Shown: positions 43,203-54,614, counted from the first letter of the stretch. The stretch is DNA of 64,000 nucleotides from Sanguinoderma infundibulare (GCA_032821775.1 JAVLRN010000012.1:682001-746000), one strand, 5' to 3'. Numbers and translations are program-made. The notes: generated by a model from the sequence alone, not told the origin.

Positions 43203-44954
43203 CTACGCTACCTCGATCGCAAAACCCATCGCCCTCTTGCCAACTGGGTTCTCGATGTCATCCACTTTGCCAACGCCAACATACTGAGCCTCGCCCTTAT
43301 TCCTGGGGAAGTCGGGCGGAGCGGCCCCCTCGAGGAAGCTCGCCCTTTGCTTCTCGATATAGGCCGCATTGGTTATCGTGTAAGGCATCGCCGGGATGTA
43401 CATCACCGTCGAGTCCTCCTTGCCCACGTGCTGCCTCTCCACGGCGTGAATGACATCCTGCAAGAAATCGTTAGCGGACATCGAGGAGTACACAGTCCTT
43501 GAGCAAAAAAAAACATTACGAACGCAATGCCAGAAGACCATGTCGCCTGGGTAAACCTTCGGCACCGAGACCATCGTCTCGTCCAGCCTCAAGTGCGGGT
43601 GTGTCTGGGTGTTCGGGCGGGGCCCGATGTACGCCTTCCCTAAAGAATAGATTCCGTGGAAGTCCGGAGACGTCGAGTCTGCCATCCCCTCTCTCTTCAG
43701 CCCAAACGACTAAAAAATCGAATGATGAGAAACGCCCATACCAAACTGCCAGTCGTTCGGGTCGAACGAGTCGGGGCTCGCCCCCTCCTTCGGCGCAAAG
43801 AACGGTCGGAGGATCATGTACGCGTTCGACAGCATCACGTGCGGGAACACCTGGAGCGTCCCCTCCTTCGGCGCGGTCTCGCTCAGCGCGAGCCAGCCCT
43901 GGTACGTCCGGAAAACGGTCGCCTTTGAGGATCCCTCGTGAAATCAGCGCGTCACGTCCCTGGTGCCGAGACAGAGCTACGGTGTGAAATACCTGATTCG
44001 GGCGGCCGTAGAGCGAGCTCCTGGCGCGGATCCGGTTCGGGAGGTCGTACGGGTCGTGCTCGCGCCAGTTCCCGCTGAGGATGTCGTCAAAGCAGCGGCG
44101 GAAGGCCTCGTCCTCCCAACGCTCGATGCCTCCACCTGTGCGCGTCGTGATACGAGATTGTAAGCGGACATCCTACACTACTACCTTCGAGAGACTCACT
44201 GTCGACATGGGGCGGATGGGCATCCCACTGCACACCCGGCTTGCGGATGCGGAACCGGTCGGCGTACATGAGCGGGGTCTCGAGGTCGATGCCCTCGACC
44301 TTCTCGCCGTTCTTGGTGTGGTACATCTTGTTCAGCCACGTCGTGGCCGAAAGGACGTTTGGGTGCGAGCGGGCCCGGATCTGCGACCTGGTCCAGCTGC
44401 AGCGGTGCAGTCGGACATTAGGGAATACGACTCGAACGTCACCGAAATGAACGGGACAAACTAGAGTTGGAAGAATTGCTTGTCGTCCTCGGGGACGCCT
44501 GACGATAGTAACGCAAGTCAGCGTGGTACACGCGTGAGCGGTGGCACAAACGACTTGCCGTCGACAGGGTTCTGGGTAACATAGTCGCGCAACCACGCCT
44601 GCCAAGTCCTAGCTTCCTGGTCGTCGACGACGTCGCGGATGACGAGGCATCCCTTGTCGCGGATCTCCTTGACGCGCTCCGCGCTCAAGCCTCCGAGCGC
44701 GCTGAAGCTGACCTCGGGCACGTTCTGCGGAGACCGAAATGACGTCAGCGTCGGACGCGAGTGCATGCCAGAGTCGGTCCGCTTACAGAGGAGCCCTGGG
44801 TAGCGATCTCCCTCGTAGCCTTGTCGAGCTCAGCGAGGATCTCGCCCCACGCCTTGGCAGCGCGAGCCTCGAAGTCCGGGTATGCCGCCACGATCTCCCT
44901 TTTCAGCTCGCTGAAACGCGGGGGGAGGGGACCAAACTCTGCAGGGTTAGCCAT
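43203..44954 (-). CDS. DUF1479 family Fe(II)/2-oxoglutarate-type oxygenase
   Basis: Member of the YbiU/Gig2-like group with a cupin/2OG-oxygenase fold; substrate unknown. Starts MANPAEFGPLPPRFSELKRE at 44954 without targeting peptide. Exons give ARAAKAWGEILAELDKATRE, VPEVSFSALGGLSAERVKEI with RDKGCLVIRDVVDDQEA (the DUF1479 strand RGCVVIR...), WLRDYVTQNP, TWLNKMYHTKNGEKVEGI, PLMYADRFRIRKPGVQWDAH. The metal-binding region is near GVQWDAHPPHVDGGGIERW (HxD-like) and the distal His in YPGDMVFWHCDVIHAVE. GTLQVFPHVMLSNAYMILRP and ENPVGKRAMGFAIEVA (C-terminus) complete it. Roughly 500 residues, the usual fungal length. About six introns. TATAAAA at 45066-45060 is a plausible core promoter. Confidence 0.87.
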
Positions 44955-45742
44955 AGCAGCGCGTCGTTCCGAGCAACAGTGCGATGGAGGGGATTATGAA
45001 GAACGAGAAAGATAGGGATGGGGATGGAGAACACGTTGCGGGGGCAAGTCAATCCACGGTTTTATACCCCAATGTCACCGTGAACCTTACGCGCCCCAGT
45101 GATACCATGATAGGTATCGGAGACTGCAGGCATGCCGGACGCCATCCCACGCAAAGATTACGCTAATCCCTGTCACAGGGTGGCCTGTACAACGGGAGGA
45201 AACGATCACGAGGGCGGGGATTCCGTCCACCGTGAAACAAACCGGCTCCCCCGTTTTGCACTTTGACGTCCCAACGAGACCAGAACCCTTTAAAGGCACC
45301 ATCGAAGCACGCACATGATGATGAGCATATCATCTACAGAACCGTTCTCGTGAGATCCCAGGGAAGTGTCGAACCTGAACTTAGGTCGTGGCTCGGCGAA
45401 ATCTCGGAAAATCCATTCAAGTGTGCAAAACGCGTGAAAGCGTTGCTCACCGTAACTGGTGCACAACGGGGTTGCGGTCAGGCAGAGGTACAGTGGAAAG
45501 ATAAGAGGAAGGAAACTCACCATGATGCCAACACTGTCGAGCGATCGAAGGTTTGGGACTGTCTCAGCACACGAGAATCATCTGTACTGTAAAAGATGAG
45601 CGAAAATAGCATTGAAAATCCAAGCAGACATATGTCAGTAGATTACAGTGACCTAGCTAGCATCACACGGATTATAATCGTAACAAAGCGCTCTCGTTAA
45701 ACAATACAGAAGACTTAAGACTCAACCCAATTGGACACGTCG
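44955..45742. other. Intergenic, 0.8 kb: promoter of DUF1479 gene, 3' flank of beta-tubulin
   Basis: No gene supported. Open frame at 45263-45592 has no domain. Contains the TATA box listed at 45060. Confidence 0.5.
45060..45066 (-). promoter_or_regulatory. TATA box of the DUF1479 oxygenase gene
   Basis: TATAAAA on the minus strand, about 106 bp upstream of the start codon at 44954. Confidence 0.45.
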
Positions 45743-48158
45743 TTATTCTTCGATTTCGGGCTCTTCGCCGTGCGTTTGTTCACCAATGGCGCTGACGTCT
45801 TCCTCATACTCTTCTTCGATGTCCGCGGTGGCCTCTTGGTACTGCGGTAGAAAGTCAGCATCGTCGATAATACTGATAACCCAGCAGTCCAAAGTCAGGT
45901 TTCCGTACCTGCTGGTATTCAGCACTGGCAAGTCGGTCAGCGATTATGTCTATACAGCACAGTTGACACAGCACAAAAAGCTTACATCAGGTCACGCGTG
46001 TTGCTCTCGGCTTCGGTAAACTCCATCGAGTCCATGCCCTCACCGGTGTACCAGTGGAGGAAGGCGCCACGCTTGTACATCGCAGAGAACTGCGCAAGGC
46101 TGCGAGTGAACAGCTCCTGTACAGCGGTAGAATTCGCAAGGCACGTTGCGGCCTGCTTTTGACCAACTGGCGGGACGGAGCAAAGGGACACAGAGACGTT
46201 GTCCGGAATCCACTCAACGAACTGCGAAGAGTTCTTCCTCTGAAGATCTAAGACTGCATGCTGTGGGAGGGTTAGGTCACGGCATACAACAAATGATCGA
46301 AATTATGGGCTCACCTCTGCCTCCTGCGAAGAGACTTTACCGCGGAAGATGGTCGCAGCAGTCAGGTACCGACTGTGAACTGAGTGAGCGCAATCGTAAC
46401 AGCAAAATTGTCAAGGCCGCTTACCCGAATCGCGGGTCGACTCCCACAAGCAGATTGTGACGATCAAACAAAGCGTTGGTCAGGTCCTTTACATTCCAAC
46501 GGTGGAACGCCTTTGCCTTCGGATCGTAGAATGGCGCATAGCTCGGCATGAGGAAGTGCAGCTGGTATACGGTCAGATACACCAACTACTAAGAATGGTT
46601 GAAGCTACATACACGAGGGAAAGGGATCAGGTTCATAGCAAGCTTCCGAAGGTCACTATCTTGGAGCATTAGCTAGAATTCTGAATGTCAACAACCCAGA
46701 CGCACCCGTTCAACTGCCCAGGGAATCGCAAACTGGTGGTAACACCGCACATGACTTGCGATACGACGGTGTTGAGGTCTTCGAATGTCGGTTGCTTGAC
46801 CTTGAGGGTGCGCTGGGTCACGTCGTACAGTGCCTCGTTGTCGATGCAAAGCGTCATGTCGCTGTTCTCGACGAGCTGATGGACCGACAGAAGCGCGTTG
46901 TAAGGCTCAACGACAGTCTCGGAAACCTGCGATAAATGCCCATTCAGAATACTAAATTCGGTTGCGGAACGTACAGAACGCACCTTAGGAGATGGCATAA
47001 TGGAATACGTGGCCAGCATCCTATCGGGAAATTCCTGCAGTATTCACATCAGGGGGCAGAAAGCGCGTAGAGGAATGCACACAACTTCTCGGAACTTGGA
47101 CAGCAGCAGAGAGCCTAGACCCGCGCCAGTGCCACCTCCGAGGGAGTGCAGGATCTGGAAGCCTTGAAGCGCATCGGTGTCTTCGGTTTGCCTGCGTACA
47201 ATGTCCTAGACAAGCAGGGCATAAATGAGACTCACGTCCACTTGCGATGCGGCAATAAACGTACCAGGATCGAGTCCATGAGCTCCGCCCCTACCGGAAC
47301 CAGAACCTTGAACATCCATGCTCAACCAGCCCAACTGCCAACTCACCCTCAGTATAGACTGCGGGCCATCATTCAAGCAAAACTCCGTCAATGACATGTA
47401 GCGCCACGCTGTCGGAGCACTCACATCCTTTCGCCCAGTTGTTACCCGCGCCAGACTGCCCGGCAACGTACGTATCCGGGCGGTAGAGCTTCCCCAGAGG
47501 ACCCGAACGGATCTGCCAAACAACATTATCGAAGATGACGACACGGCGCAGGGCCGGGTAGCCGAGCGCACTCACCCGATCCGTGACGCCCTCCTCGAGG
47601 TCGATCTGTACGCTTCGCGGGACGTACTTGGTCGGCAAGCCGGTGAGCTCCACCTCCGTGAAGAACACGCCGACCTGCGCATTCAATGGGATGAGGTGAC
47701 AGCATATCAGTCCAACCGTCTAGCTGTCCCCGCATTCCAACAGGGGAAGAAGACACACCCTAGCAAGCTGCTGCTGGTCGTTGCCCTGATAATGCTAGCA
47801 ACCCCACACGCTACCTTCAGCCTCCTCGCAGCCTGCAGCAGGAGCGGACCGCGACACGCACCCCATCCTCGTCCAGGCCGTGCTCGGCGAGGATCATCCG
47901 CCAGAAGGCCTCCCCGACCTGATTTCCAGCCTGCAACCCGCGGCGGCCGCGCGCACATCAGCGCCGCGTCTCCAACATCGCCAGGATCCAGCACAGATCG
48001 CCATTACCTGTCCGACCTGGAAGCAACACCAAAGTGAGCGAATGCACGCAACGCGAGCGCGTTGTCGATAACGCCAACAGCGCGCTCGCCAAGAGAGGGA
48101 CGGGCCTCCGGGAGGCCCACAGGGGACTCACTTGCACATTGATAATCTCCCGCGGCAT
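45743..48158 (-). CDS. Divergent beta-tubulin paralogue
   Basis: Structural GTPase of microtubules. Start at 48158 gives MPREIINVQ, joined by splicing to VGQ and [20 protein letters not shown]. Then [11 protein letters not shown] + [46 protein letters not shown] (GTP loop region), [20 protein letters not shown] with [14 protein letters not shown] (tubulin signature), [40 protein letters not shown], and [20 protein letters not shown]-terminal blocks are [20 protein letters not shown] and [20 protein letters not shown], ending in an acidic tail [14 protein letters not shown]...EIEE. Compared with ordinary fungal beta-tubulin the N-terminus reads MPREI instead of MREI, and the loop FFTEVELTG is unlike YYNEASGG. 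Basidiomycetes are known to carry such a second beta-tubulin. More than ten introns, including tiny exons. Confidence 0.9.
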
Positions 48159-48780
48159 ACTTCGCGCCTCCTATCGTCTGCCTTGCGTCGTCGGTGTGGT
48201 TCAGCCGGAAGGTGGGGGTAGAATACGTGGTTGTGCGCGGAGAGTGTGAGAGAGCGAGCGTGGAAGAACGGGGCCAAGGGTGCTGGAAGGCGGGGATGAT
48301 TTATGTATGTGACGCCGAGAGGGTGAGTTACGCAGGCGCGGGCGAGGCGATGGCACGCGCGGCGAATTTGGCTCGGCCGCCTCTAACCCTCCGGATGGGC
48401 ACATTCCAGCCGCTCTCGTCATGATCGGCTACATACCTTTGTTCTCGAGTCGGGGCGAACCGACGCAGCGATGTACCGAATTTATTCAACGCCTCCAGCC
48501 AAGGGCGGCTGTTCACGGTGACCACTCAATCGAACCTGCTTGATCGGCTCTTATCCACCGTTGAGACCGGCCGCAACGTAAACAAGGAATTAGGGGGCTA
48601 CATTCGTCGGGGTATAGGTATACAGTAACAAAGCAAGCTACAGCTACATCAGCCGATATGACGGCGTTACAAAGAGAGCGAGATATTGCAACATCTGCTT
48701 GATGAGTATTTTCGGCACCGCGCGCGGGCACGACATACCGTCAAGCCCGTCAAGCAGAGTCATCGAGCGTAAAAATCAAG
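48159..48780. other. Intergenic, 0.6 kb: beta-tubulin promoter and 3' flank of AA14 paralogue B
   Basis: No gene supported. Confidence 0.5.
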
Positions 48781-50916
48781 TCAGAAGAGAACCCACAGCC
48801 TGCTCCGGTCCTCCCGTGCCTTATGATTACGCACGGCGTTGGCCACCCTCGCGAACATCGACTTCTCTTCGCGCACGTCGAGAACAGCTTCGCGTGTGTC
48901 GACCATCTTCGGGTTGGACGAGTCGGACGAAGGCTCCGCGGACCGGCGGCGCCGGAAGACTTTGTATTGTCCCTGCTCACGCTTGCTGCAAAACGTACGA
49001 TCATCGTCAGAACGCGGCCCCCTCAGTAAGCACATTCAGGGTGACTCACCAATTCGCGCGGGCCGTGAGTGATTCGGCGCGACGAGATACCGGCGCAGTC
49101 GCCATGAGCACGCCAGTGGTCGTCGGTGCCGCGCCGACACTCGGGCGGTTGAGGATGATGGTCGTTGCCGCGGTAGGCACCGATGCGGAAGAGGAAGCGG
49201 CCTGGGTGGCTGTGAATTGCGAGGAGGTGCTCGAAGCCGTGATGGCGGTTTCGGTCCCAGAGGTGACCGATGCCGAGTCAGACAACGGGGCTGAAGAGAG
49301 GAATGAGAGGCCATTATTGGAGGACGACGTTGCTGAGAGGGACGCGGAACCGTTGCCCTGAGATTGTGAGATGGAGGTTGGTGCAGGGGCTGCAGTCACG
49401 GTGACTACGACCGTGCTCAGTACCACGGAAGTGGAGAGGACAACGGATGTAGACTCCGAGTTCGTGACGCTCCCAGTATCGGAGAAAGACGCAGAAGTGG
49501 AGGTGGAGGAAGCCAATGATGTGGAGAACGATACCGTGGCCGAAGTGGTGGATAGTGGAAGTTCTGGCGAACCCTGGACAACTGACGAAGACAGCAGTGT
49601 TGATGAGATGGACAACGTCGACGCCGTGGCCGAGAACGACCCAGCACTTAAAGTCGAGGATATCGATCCGCTGGAGAACGAGCCAACAGCGGGTGCGGAG
49701 GTTGCAGGCACCGACGCGGAGGAACTAGGCGAGGAAGAGATGCCAGACAAGGGGCCAGTGCCATTCCCAAGGTTTGGCGTTGGCACGAAAGTCGAGTTCG
49801 GGCTCGGAGCGGGGAGCCCTTGAGGGTATGAGTCCTGGAAGATGTCGTTCTGCGCGCCATCCTTGAAATTGTAGAGATCGGTATAGAATGGCGGCGAGTA
49901 CGTCCCCTCGAACATCTGCGCCACAAGAACGTTAGCTAACGATGCCATCAAAAGGCACACTGCACGTACGTTGTTGCGCTCCGTCTGGAACCAATAGAAT
50001 GGCTGCTTCGCGCCGTAGGTGCAGTTCCCCGGAGCGGCGTTAGGCTTGCCGTTGGTCGGATCGGCACCACAACGGCGCGGAACCTGGGGCTCTGCTAATG
50101 CAACATTCGAGGTCGAGCCGGTGACGTTGCACTTGAAGCCGTTCATGTAGTCTGTGTCAAAATCAATAATCAGGTTCACCTGCGCACACATCTTCAAAAG
50201 CACGACGTACTCTGTTCTCCGCCGCTGTCGGGCTAGATAGAAAGACAACACATTGTCAGCCGCTTCGTTCGAAACGGACCCGGGCAAAACAAAAACATAC
50301 CGAATGGATCCAGAACCAAGCACAATGGCAACCGCCGGGAGGGCAAGGGGGCATCCGCTCCGGGACTTGGAAGTCCGTGAAGCGGTTCCAGACACAGGTC
50401 TGGTTAACACTGAATACGGTAAAGTTCTCCGGCTGAATCTTGGTGACGTCCGATTCGTATGCGATAGCGAGGGCGCAGCCCTTGAGGTCGTCAAAGCCCG
50501 TGGTATGCATGGCTCCGCTAGGGAACGTGTCTCCGGTGCAAGGATTATCCCCAGCCTGGACATTGCCGCCCGCGGCAGACGCGAAGAACGTCGTCTCGCC
50601 CTTGTCACAGGAGAGCTGGGTCGTGGCGGGTTTACCCGCAGGGAGTTCGAAGAAGTCTCCGGGGTTGGGAGGGTGATCGAGGTGTCCGTGGAACCACCAT
50701 TGCTGGAAGTTCATGTTCATGAGGGGTGCGACAGGGCGGTTGTCGTAGGAGAAGGTCTGCTGAGTGACATTGAAGCCATACATACTAGGATGGAAGAATG
50801 CTGCGGGAAAGTGTGAGGGCAATGTCAGATTCAAGTGCAGACAAGGAACACGTACCGATGTGGGCGGACGCGAGGGGAAGAGCCCCTGCAACTGTGAGGA
50901 GAAGTGCAGCAAGCAT
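48781..50916 (-). CDS. AA14 family lytic polysaccharide monooxygenase, paralogue B, with very long Ser/Thr-rich tail
   Basis: Secreted copper enzyme of the xylan-active AA14 family. Exons 50916-50856, 50800-50301, 50232-50211, 50151-49970, 49915-49050 and 48985-48781 total 1836 nt, 611 residues. Signal peptide [18 protein letters not shown], then mature [15 protein letters not shown] with the N-terminal copper His. [11 protein letters not shown] holds the second His; QNYMNGFKC the Tyr. The block [10 protein letters not shown] is separated from PDSGGEQ by an extra intron, leaving a 22-nt microexon not found in paralogues A and C. After [20 protein letters not shown] comes a mucin-like region of roughly 240 residues, nearly all Ser, Thr, Ala and Val, without repeats of fixed length. 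The last exon adds a basic C-terminus ([18 protein letters not shown] ... SRLWVLF). Stopping at 49046 instead would lose that exon. Confidence 0.9.
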
Positions 50917-51929
50917 GGCGTTAGCAGTACTGGTTCGTCGACGGGTCGGTATGTTGTTGGAAGCCGAGGAGAATCTAAGAGAGTCCGAGAGGGCGAGAGA
51001 GGAAGTCTAGTATGACGAACCGGCGTATGCGTCCCGAGGGATGAGAACCAGTCTCTGAGCCGAAAGGAGTGTAGGCTGAAAATCGACGAAGTCGATGAGA
51101 GGCATTTGCGGTCTCAACGTCGAGTAAGATATACGACGGTCGGCAAGAGAGAGAATAAGAATCTATTCAAAGAGTAACTATTGTTCTCGTCGGGAGACCT
51201 ATTGATGTGGACGTAAGAACAATAAGGTACATATACGGATGACACCGGACATACCGCACCACCGCATTCAGTCCGTATTCTCGCCCCTTGAAACCTGTGT
51301 TCCAGAACATTTCGAGTCTCACACCGACAACGGCGACAACGGCCATGAGAGCCCTTCGACGCCGTTCAGGTCACGGTGGACGTGGAGAACAAGGCGCTTG
51401 GGGTCCAGGAACTCAAGGGCGCCTATGGTAGCCAAATAGACACAATCAAAGACGCGCGCACGTGGACTCGCACTTGGTCGAATTGTGACCGTGTGCACGC
51501 GTGGTGTTCTAACCTCGCCGGGTCCAAGTTGCACCAAGCCGATGCCCGCCGCTCGATATGCTGCTCGAAATCCGCAACAGCGCATCTCGACCCGCCTGCG
51601 CGCCTCAGGTTGCCCTACTACGGAGTACGACTCGATGGCCAGTCCATTCGGAAATAATCCGCTCCCTGCACCGACCTTCGATCCAGCACATGCGGGGCGG
51701 CGGTCGGATATGGTTGCGGAAGTTGGATGCACTGGCTCTGTCTCTCATCCGACGGTCTCAAGCTTCACCTAAAATTTTGCAGAGTCCGTCGTTTCCCAGT
51801 GCACGAACTAGGTCCCGAGAACGTATAAAAGGAACCCGTCTCTCGCCCTGAGGCCTCGGTCCACACAAGCCCATCTGCACACATTCTGCACCTGCTCAAT
51901 ACCCTCGCCCTTGAAACATTCAAATCAGC
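50917..51929. promoter_or_regulatory. Divergent 1.0 kb region between AA14 paralogue B and the Ser-rich protein gene
   Basis: Holds both promoters. TATA box of the right-hand gene at 51824. Open frames at 51239-51851 have no domain. Confidence 0.5.
51824..51830 (+). promoter_or_regulatory. TATA box of the Ser-rich protein gene
   Basis: TATAAAA, 106 bp upstream of the ATG at 51930; a pyrimidine-rich stretch lies between. Confidence 0.5.
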
Positions 51930-53045
51930 ATGTCTACCTTCACCGCCTCGAGCACTATGTCTTCCACCCGCAGCCTATCCCCCGACCCCTTCTCAGACTC
52001 CGATTCTGACTGCTCGAGCACGGGGAGCTGCAACAGCCTCTTCTCCGCCGTGTCACGCGCTTCGTCTGTGACAGAGGCCTGCTCGACGTCCTTTGGAGGT
52101 TCGTCTTCGGAGGACGACTTCAGCGTCGACTCGGAAGAGGACGCGAACATCGTCTTTGGCGACAGCTTCCTCGCGCACAGAGAAAGCAGAGTCCAAGTCA
52201 ACGTTCCCGACTTCCTACCTTGGCCTGGGTAAGCCCTTCACCACACCTCAACCCCAACCTCTTCTGACCTACCTTCTTTCAGCGCCCACAAGGTCACTCG
52301 CCCTCGGAGCCGCGCCTCTTCATCCTCTTCTTTTGAGGATGACATGGACGAAGGGTACGAAGCCGACTCCGACATAGGCGTCCCGCCCCGCACCCGCCGC
52401 GATGCTAGGCCCGGGCGCCGGAGCCGCGTGCACTACCTCGTCGAGCGCGTCGAGCCGGTCATGGAGGTCCTCACCCCGCTCACGGTCGAAGAGATCATGC
52501 ACCTGAAGGCGACCACCAACATCCCCATCCCTGCCCACTACCTCGCCTTGATCCCCGCCGATGAGGAATCAGCACCGTCGTCGAGTGCCGTCTCGTCCGC
52601 ATCCGCATCGGGGTCCAGCTCGGACGGCGACGCAGAGCCACTCGTCGAGCCGGTTGTGGACGTCCCTCCATCCCCACTCGGTGTTGACACGGACGAGGCC
52701 CCCCAGGTGGTGGCAGCTGAGGACTTGAAGATCATGCAAACCCCCGCTCCCGCCAAGATCGTCTGCTTCCGGCTCGCGCCTCCCAAATCCCCCGAGCCCT
52801 TCACCGCCGATCCGCAACCCGAAGCGATTCCGCCACCCCCCACGCCCGACCTCCATCCGTGGCTGGCCGTCGTGTCCGGGGAGCCCTCACCCATAGTGCT
52901 CGCATCCCCAGTCACTCCCCACATCATCCACGCCCCTCGCCCCCGACATGCGTCCATATGGGAGACGCCGGCTGCGCTCCAGCGTGCGGTGATGGAGCCG
53001 TTGAACGACTCTCCTCTCGGCCTTGGTGTCCAGGTTCAGTCTTGA
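51930..53045 (+). CDS. Disordered Ser/Pro-rich acidic protein, function unknown
   Basis: Two exons: MSTFTASSTMSSTRSLSPDP ... VPDFLPWPG, a GTAAGC donor (about 52230) and TTTCAG acceptor (about 52283), then AHKVTRPRSRASSSSSFED and the rest to TGA at 53045; about 355 residues. It is low complexity: Ser/Asp-rich N-terminus (DPFSDSDSDCSSTGSCNS), one denser block that may fold (GRRSRVHYLVERVEPVMEVL with TPLTVEEIMHLKAT), and a Pro-rich C-terminal half. No signal peptide or membrane helix. The block LVERVEPVMEVLTPLTVEE is the only part likely to be conserved. I know no family. It sits between two AA14 paralogues but is not secreted, so a role with them is unlikely. Confidence 0.65.
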
Positions 53046-53334
53046 GCATTGATATCCTATAACGGACAGACTACGGACTATGGACTGGGGACGATCTAGT
53101 TATCGCCATTCTAATGGACTCTATAGCATATTTATATAGCGTGCAAGGACACTGTCTAATGGTATAATCTATAATAATGTTTAGTATCCTAGCGAAACGA
53201 CGACAGCAGTAAAGATAACACAGCGACGCATAGCAACACATAACGCATCAAGATTCAAATTTCCGTGGAAATCATCATCGTCCGTGCCGGCGGTCGAAAA
53301 GAAGGTAAGAAGGAAGGAAAGCGTCCGACACCAC

Positions 53335-54614
53335 TCAGAACGAGCGCCGAAGCTTGAACGACCGCCTGTGCTTTTGCATCTGCGGCCCAAACAGCTCGCT
53401 TCAGAAGAGTCAGCATCACACCCCTTCGACACCTATCTACAAAAACGACAGCGCTCACCAGGTCGAGCACCCCTCCGGGGCGGGCCCGGGCGGCGTTTGC
53501 GGTCCTTCTGCCGACGTCGGGAAGTCCTCCTGGTCCGGGCTCGGGGGCGGGGTCGAATCGTACAAGTCCTCGAAGATGTCGTCCTGCGCCCCATCCTTGA
53601 AGTTGTACAGGTCGTTGTAGAACGGCGGGGCGTACGTGTCCTCGAACATCTGGCCAAATATATAGCGTCAGCCGCTGAGCTGGGGTTCTCGGTGAGGGAC
53701 GGCGAGTACGCACGTTGTTGCGCTCGAACTGGAACCAGTAGAACGGCTGCTTCGCGCCGTAGGTGCAGTTGCCGGGCACAGCGTTCGGCTTACCGTGCTC
53801 GGGGTCCGCGCCGCAGCGACGAGGGACCTTGGGCCTCGCTAGTCGGACGTCCGAGGTGGAGCCGGTGATGTTGCAACGGAAACCGTTCATGTAGTCTACG
53901 GACCCCCGGTCAGTCATCAAGAAACCTTTACGATTCGCAACAGGTGAAACACTCACTTTGCTCGCTGCCCGCATCCGGCGAGTGGATCCAGAACCACGCG
54001 CAGTGACACCCACCCTTTGGGCACGGCGGCATCCTCTCCGGCACCTCGAACTCCGTCAGCCGGTGCCACACACATGTCTGGTTCACGCTGAACACCGTAA
54101 AGTCCTCCGGCTGGACCTTGCGCACGTCGCTCTTGTACGCGATCGCGAGCGCGCACCCCTTGACGTCGTCGAACCCGGTCGTGTGCATCGCGCCGCTCGG
54201 GAAGCTCCCGTCGGGGGACGGGCACGGGTTGTCGCCCTGCCTGACGTCGGTGCGGCCCTCAGACGACGCCCACCAGGACGTGAGGCCCTTGTTGCACGCG
54301 ATCTCCGCCATAGCGCGCTGGCCGGCGGGGAGCTGGAAGACGTCGCCTGGGTGCGGAGGGTAGTCGAGGTGCCCGTGGAACCACCATTCGCGGAAGGTGA
54401 GGTTCACGAGGGGGGCGACGGGTCGGTTGTCGTAAGGGAACGTTTGCTGGGTGACGTTGAAGCCGTACATGCTAGGATGCCAGATCGCTGTGAGGCGCGA
54501 TAGTCAGCGCGTCAACCGCCTGCAGCGCAAATGACTGGGCTCACCATGATGGCCATGGGTGCCCAGCACTGAAAGCGCAACAGCGACAAACGAAAGAAGA
54601 GCACTTGAACACAT
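53335..54614 (-). CDS. AA14 family lytic polysaccharide monooxygenase, paralogue C
   Basis: Secreted copper enzyme, shortest of the three AA14 copies. Exons 54614-54545, 54487-53957, 53895-53714, 53649-53459 and 53398-53335 total 1038 nt, 345 residues. The second exon (531 nt) and third (182 nt) have the same lengths as in paralogue A. The signal peptide is [20 protein letters not shown] followed by [13 protein letters not shown]; cleavage between the two His gives the needed N-terminal His ([10 protein letters not shown]). [11 protein letters not shown] and QDYMNGFRC carry the second His and the Tyr. Blocks [60 protein letters not shown] and [19 protein letters not shown] are intact. The tail lacks the Ser/Thr stretch and is Pro-rich. 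The final exon, reached by splitting a Cys codon (TG|C), encodes [20 protein letters not shown]. Confidence 0.92.
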
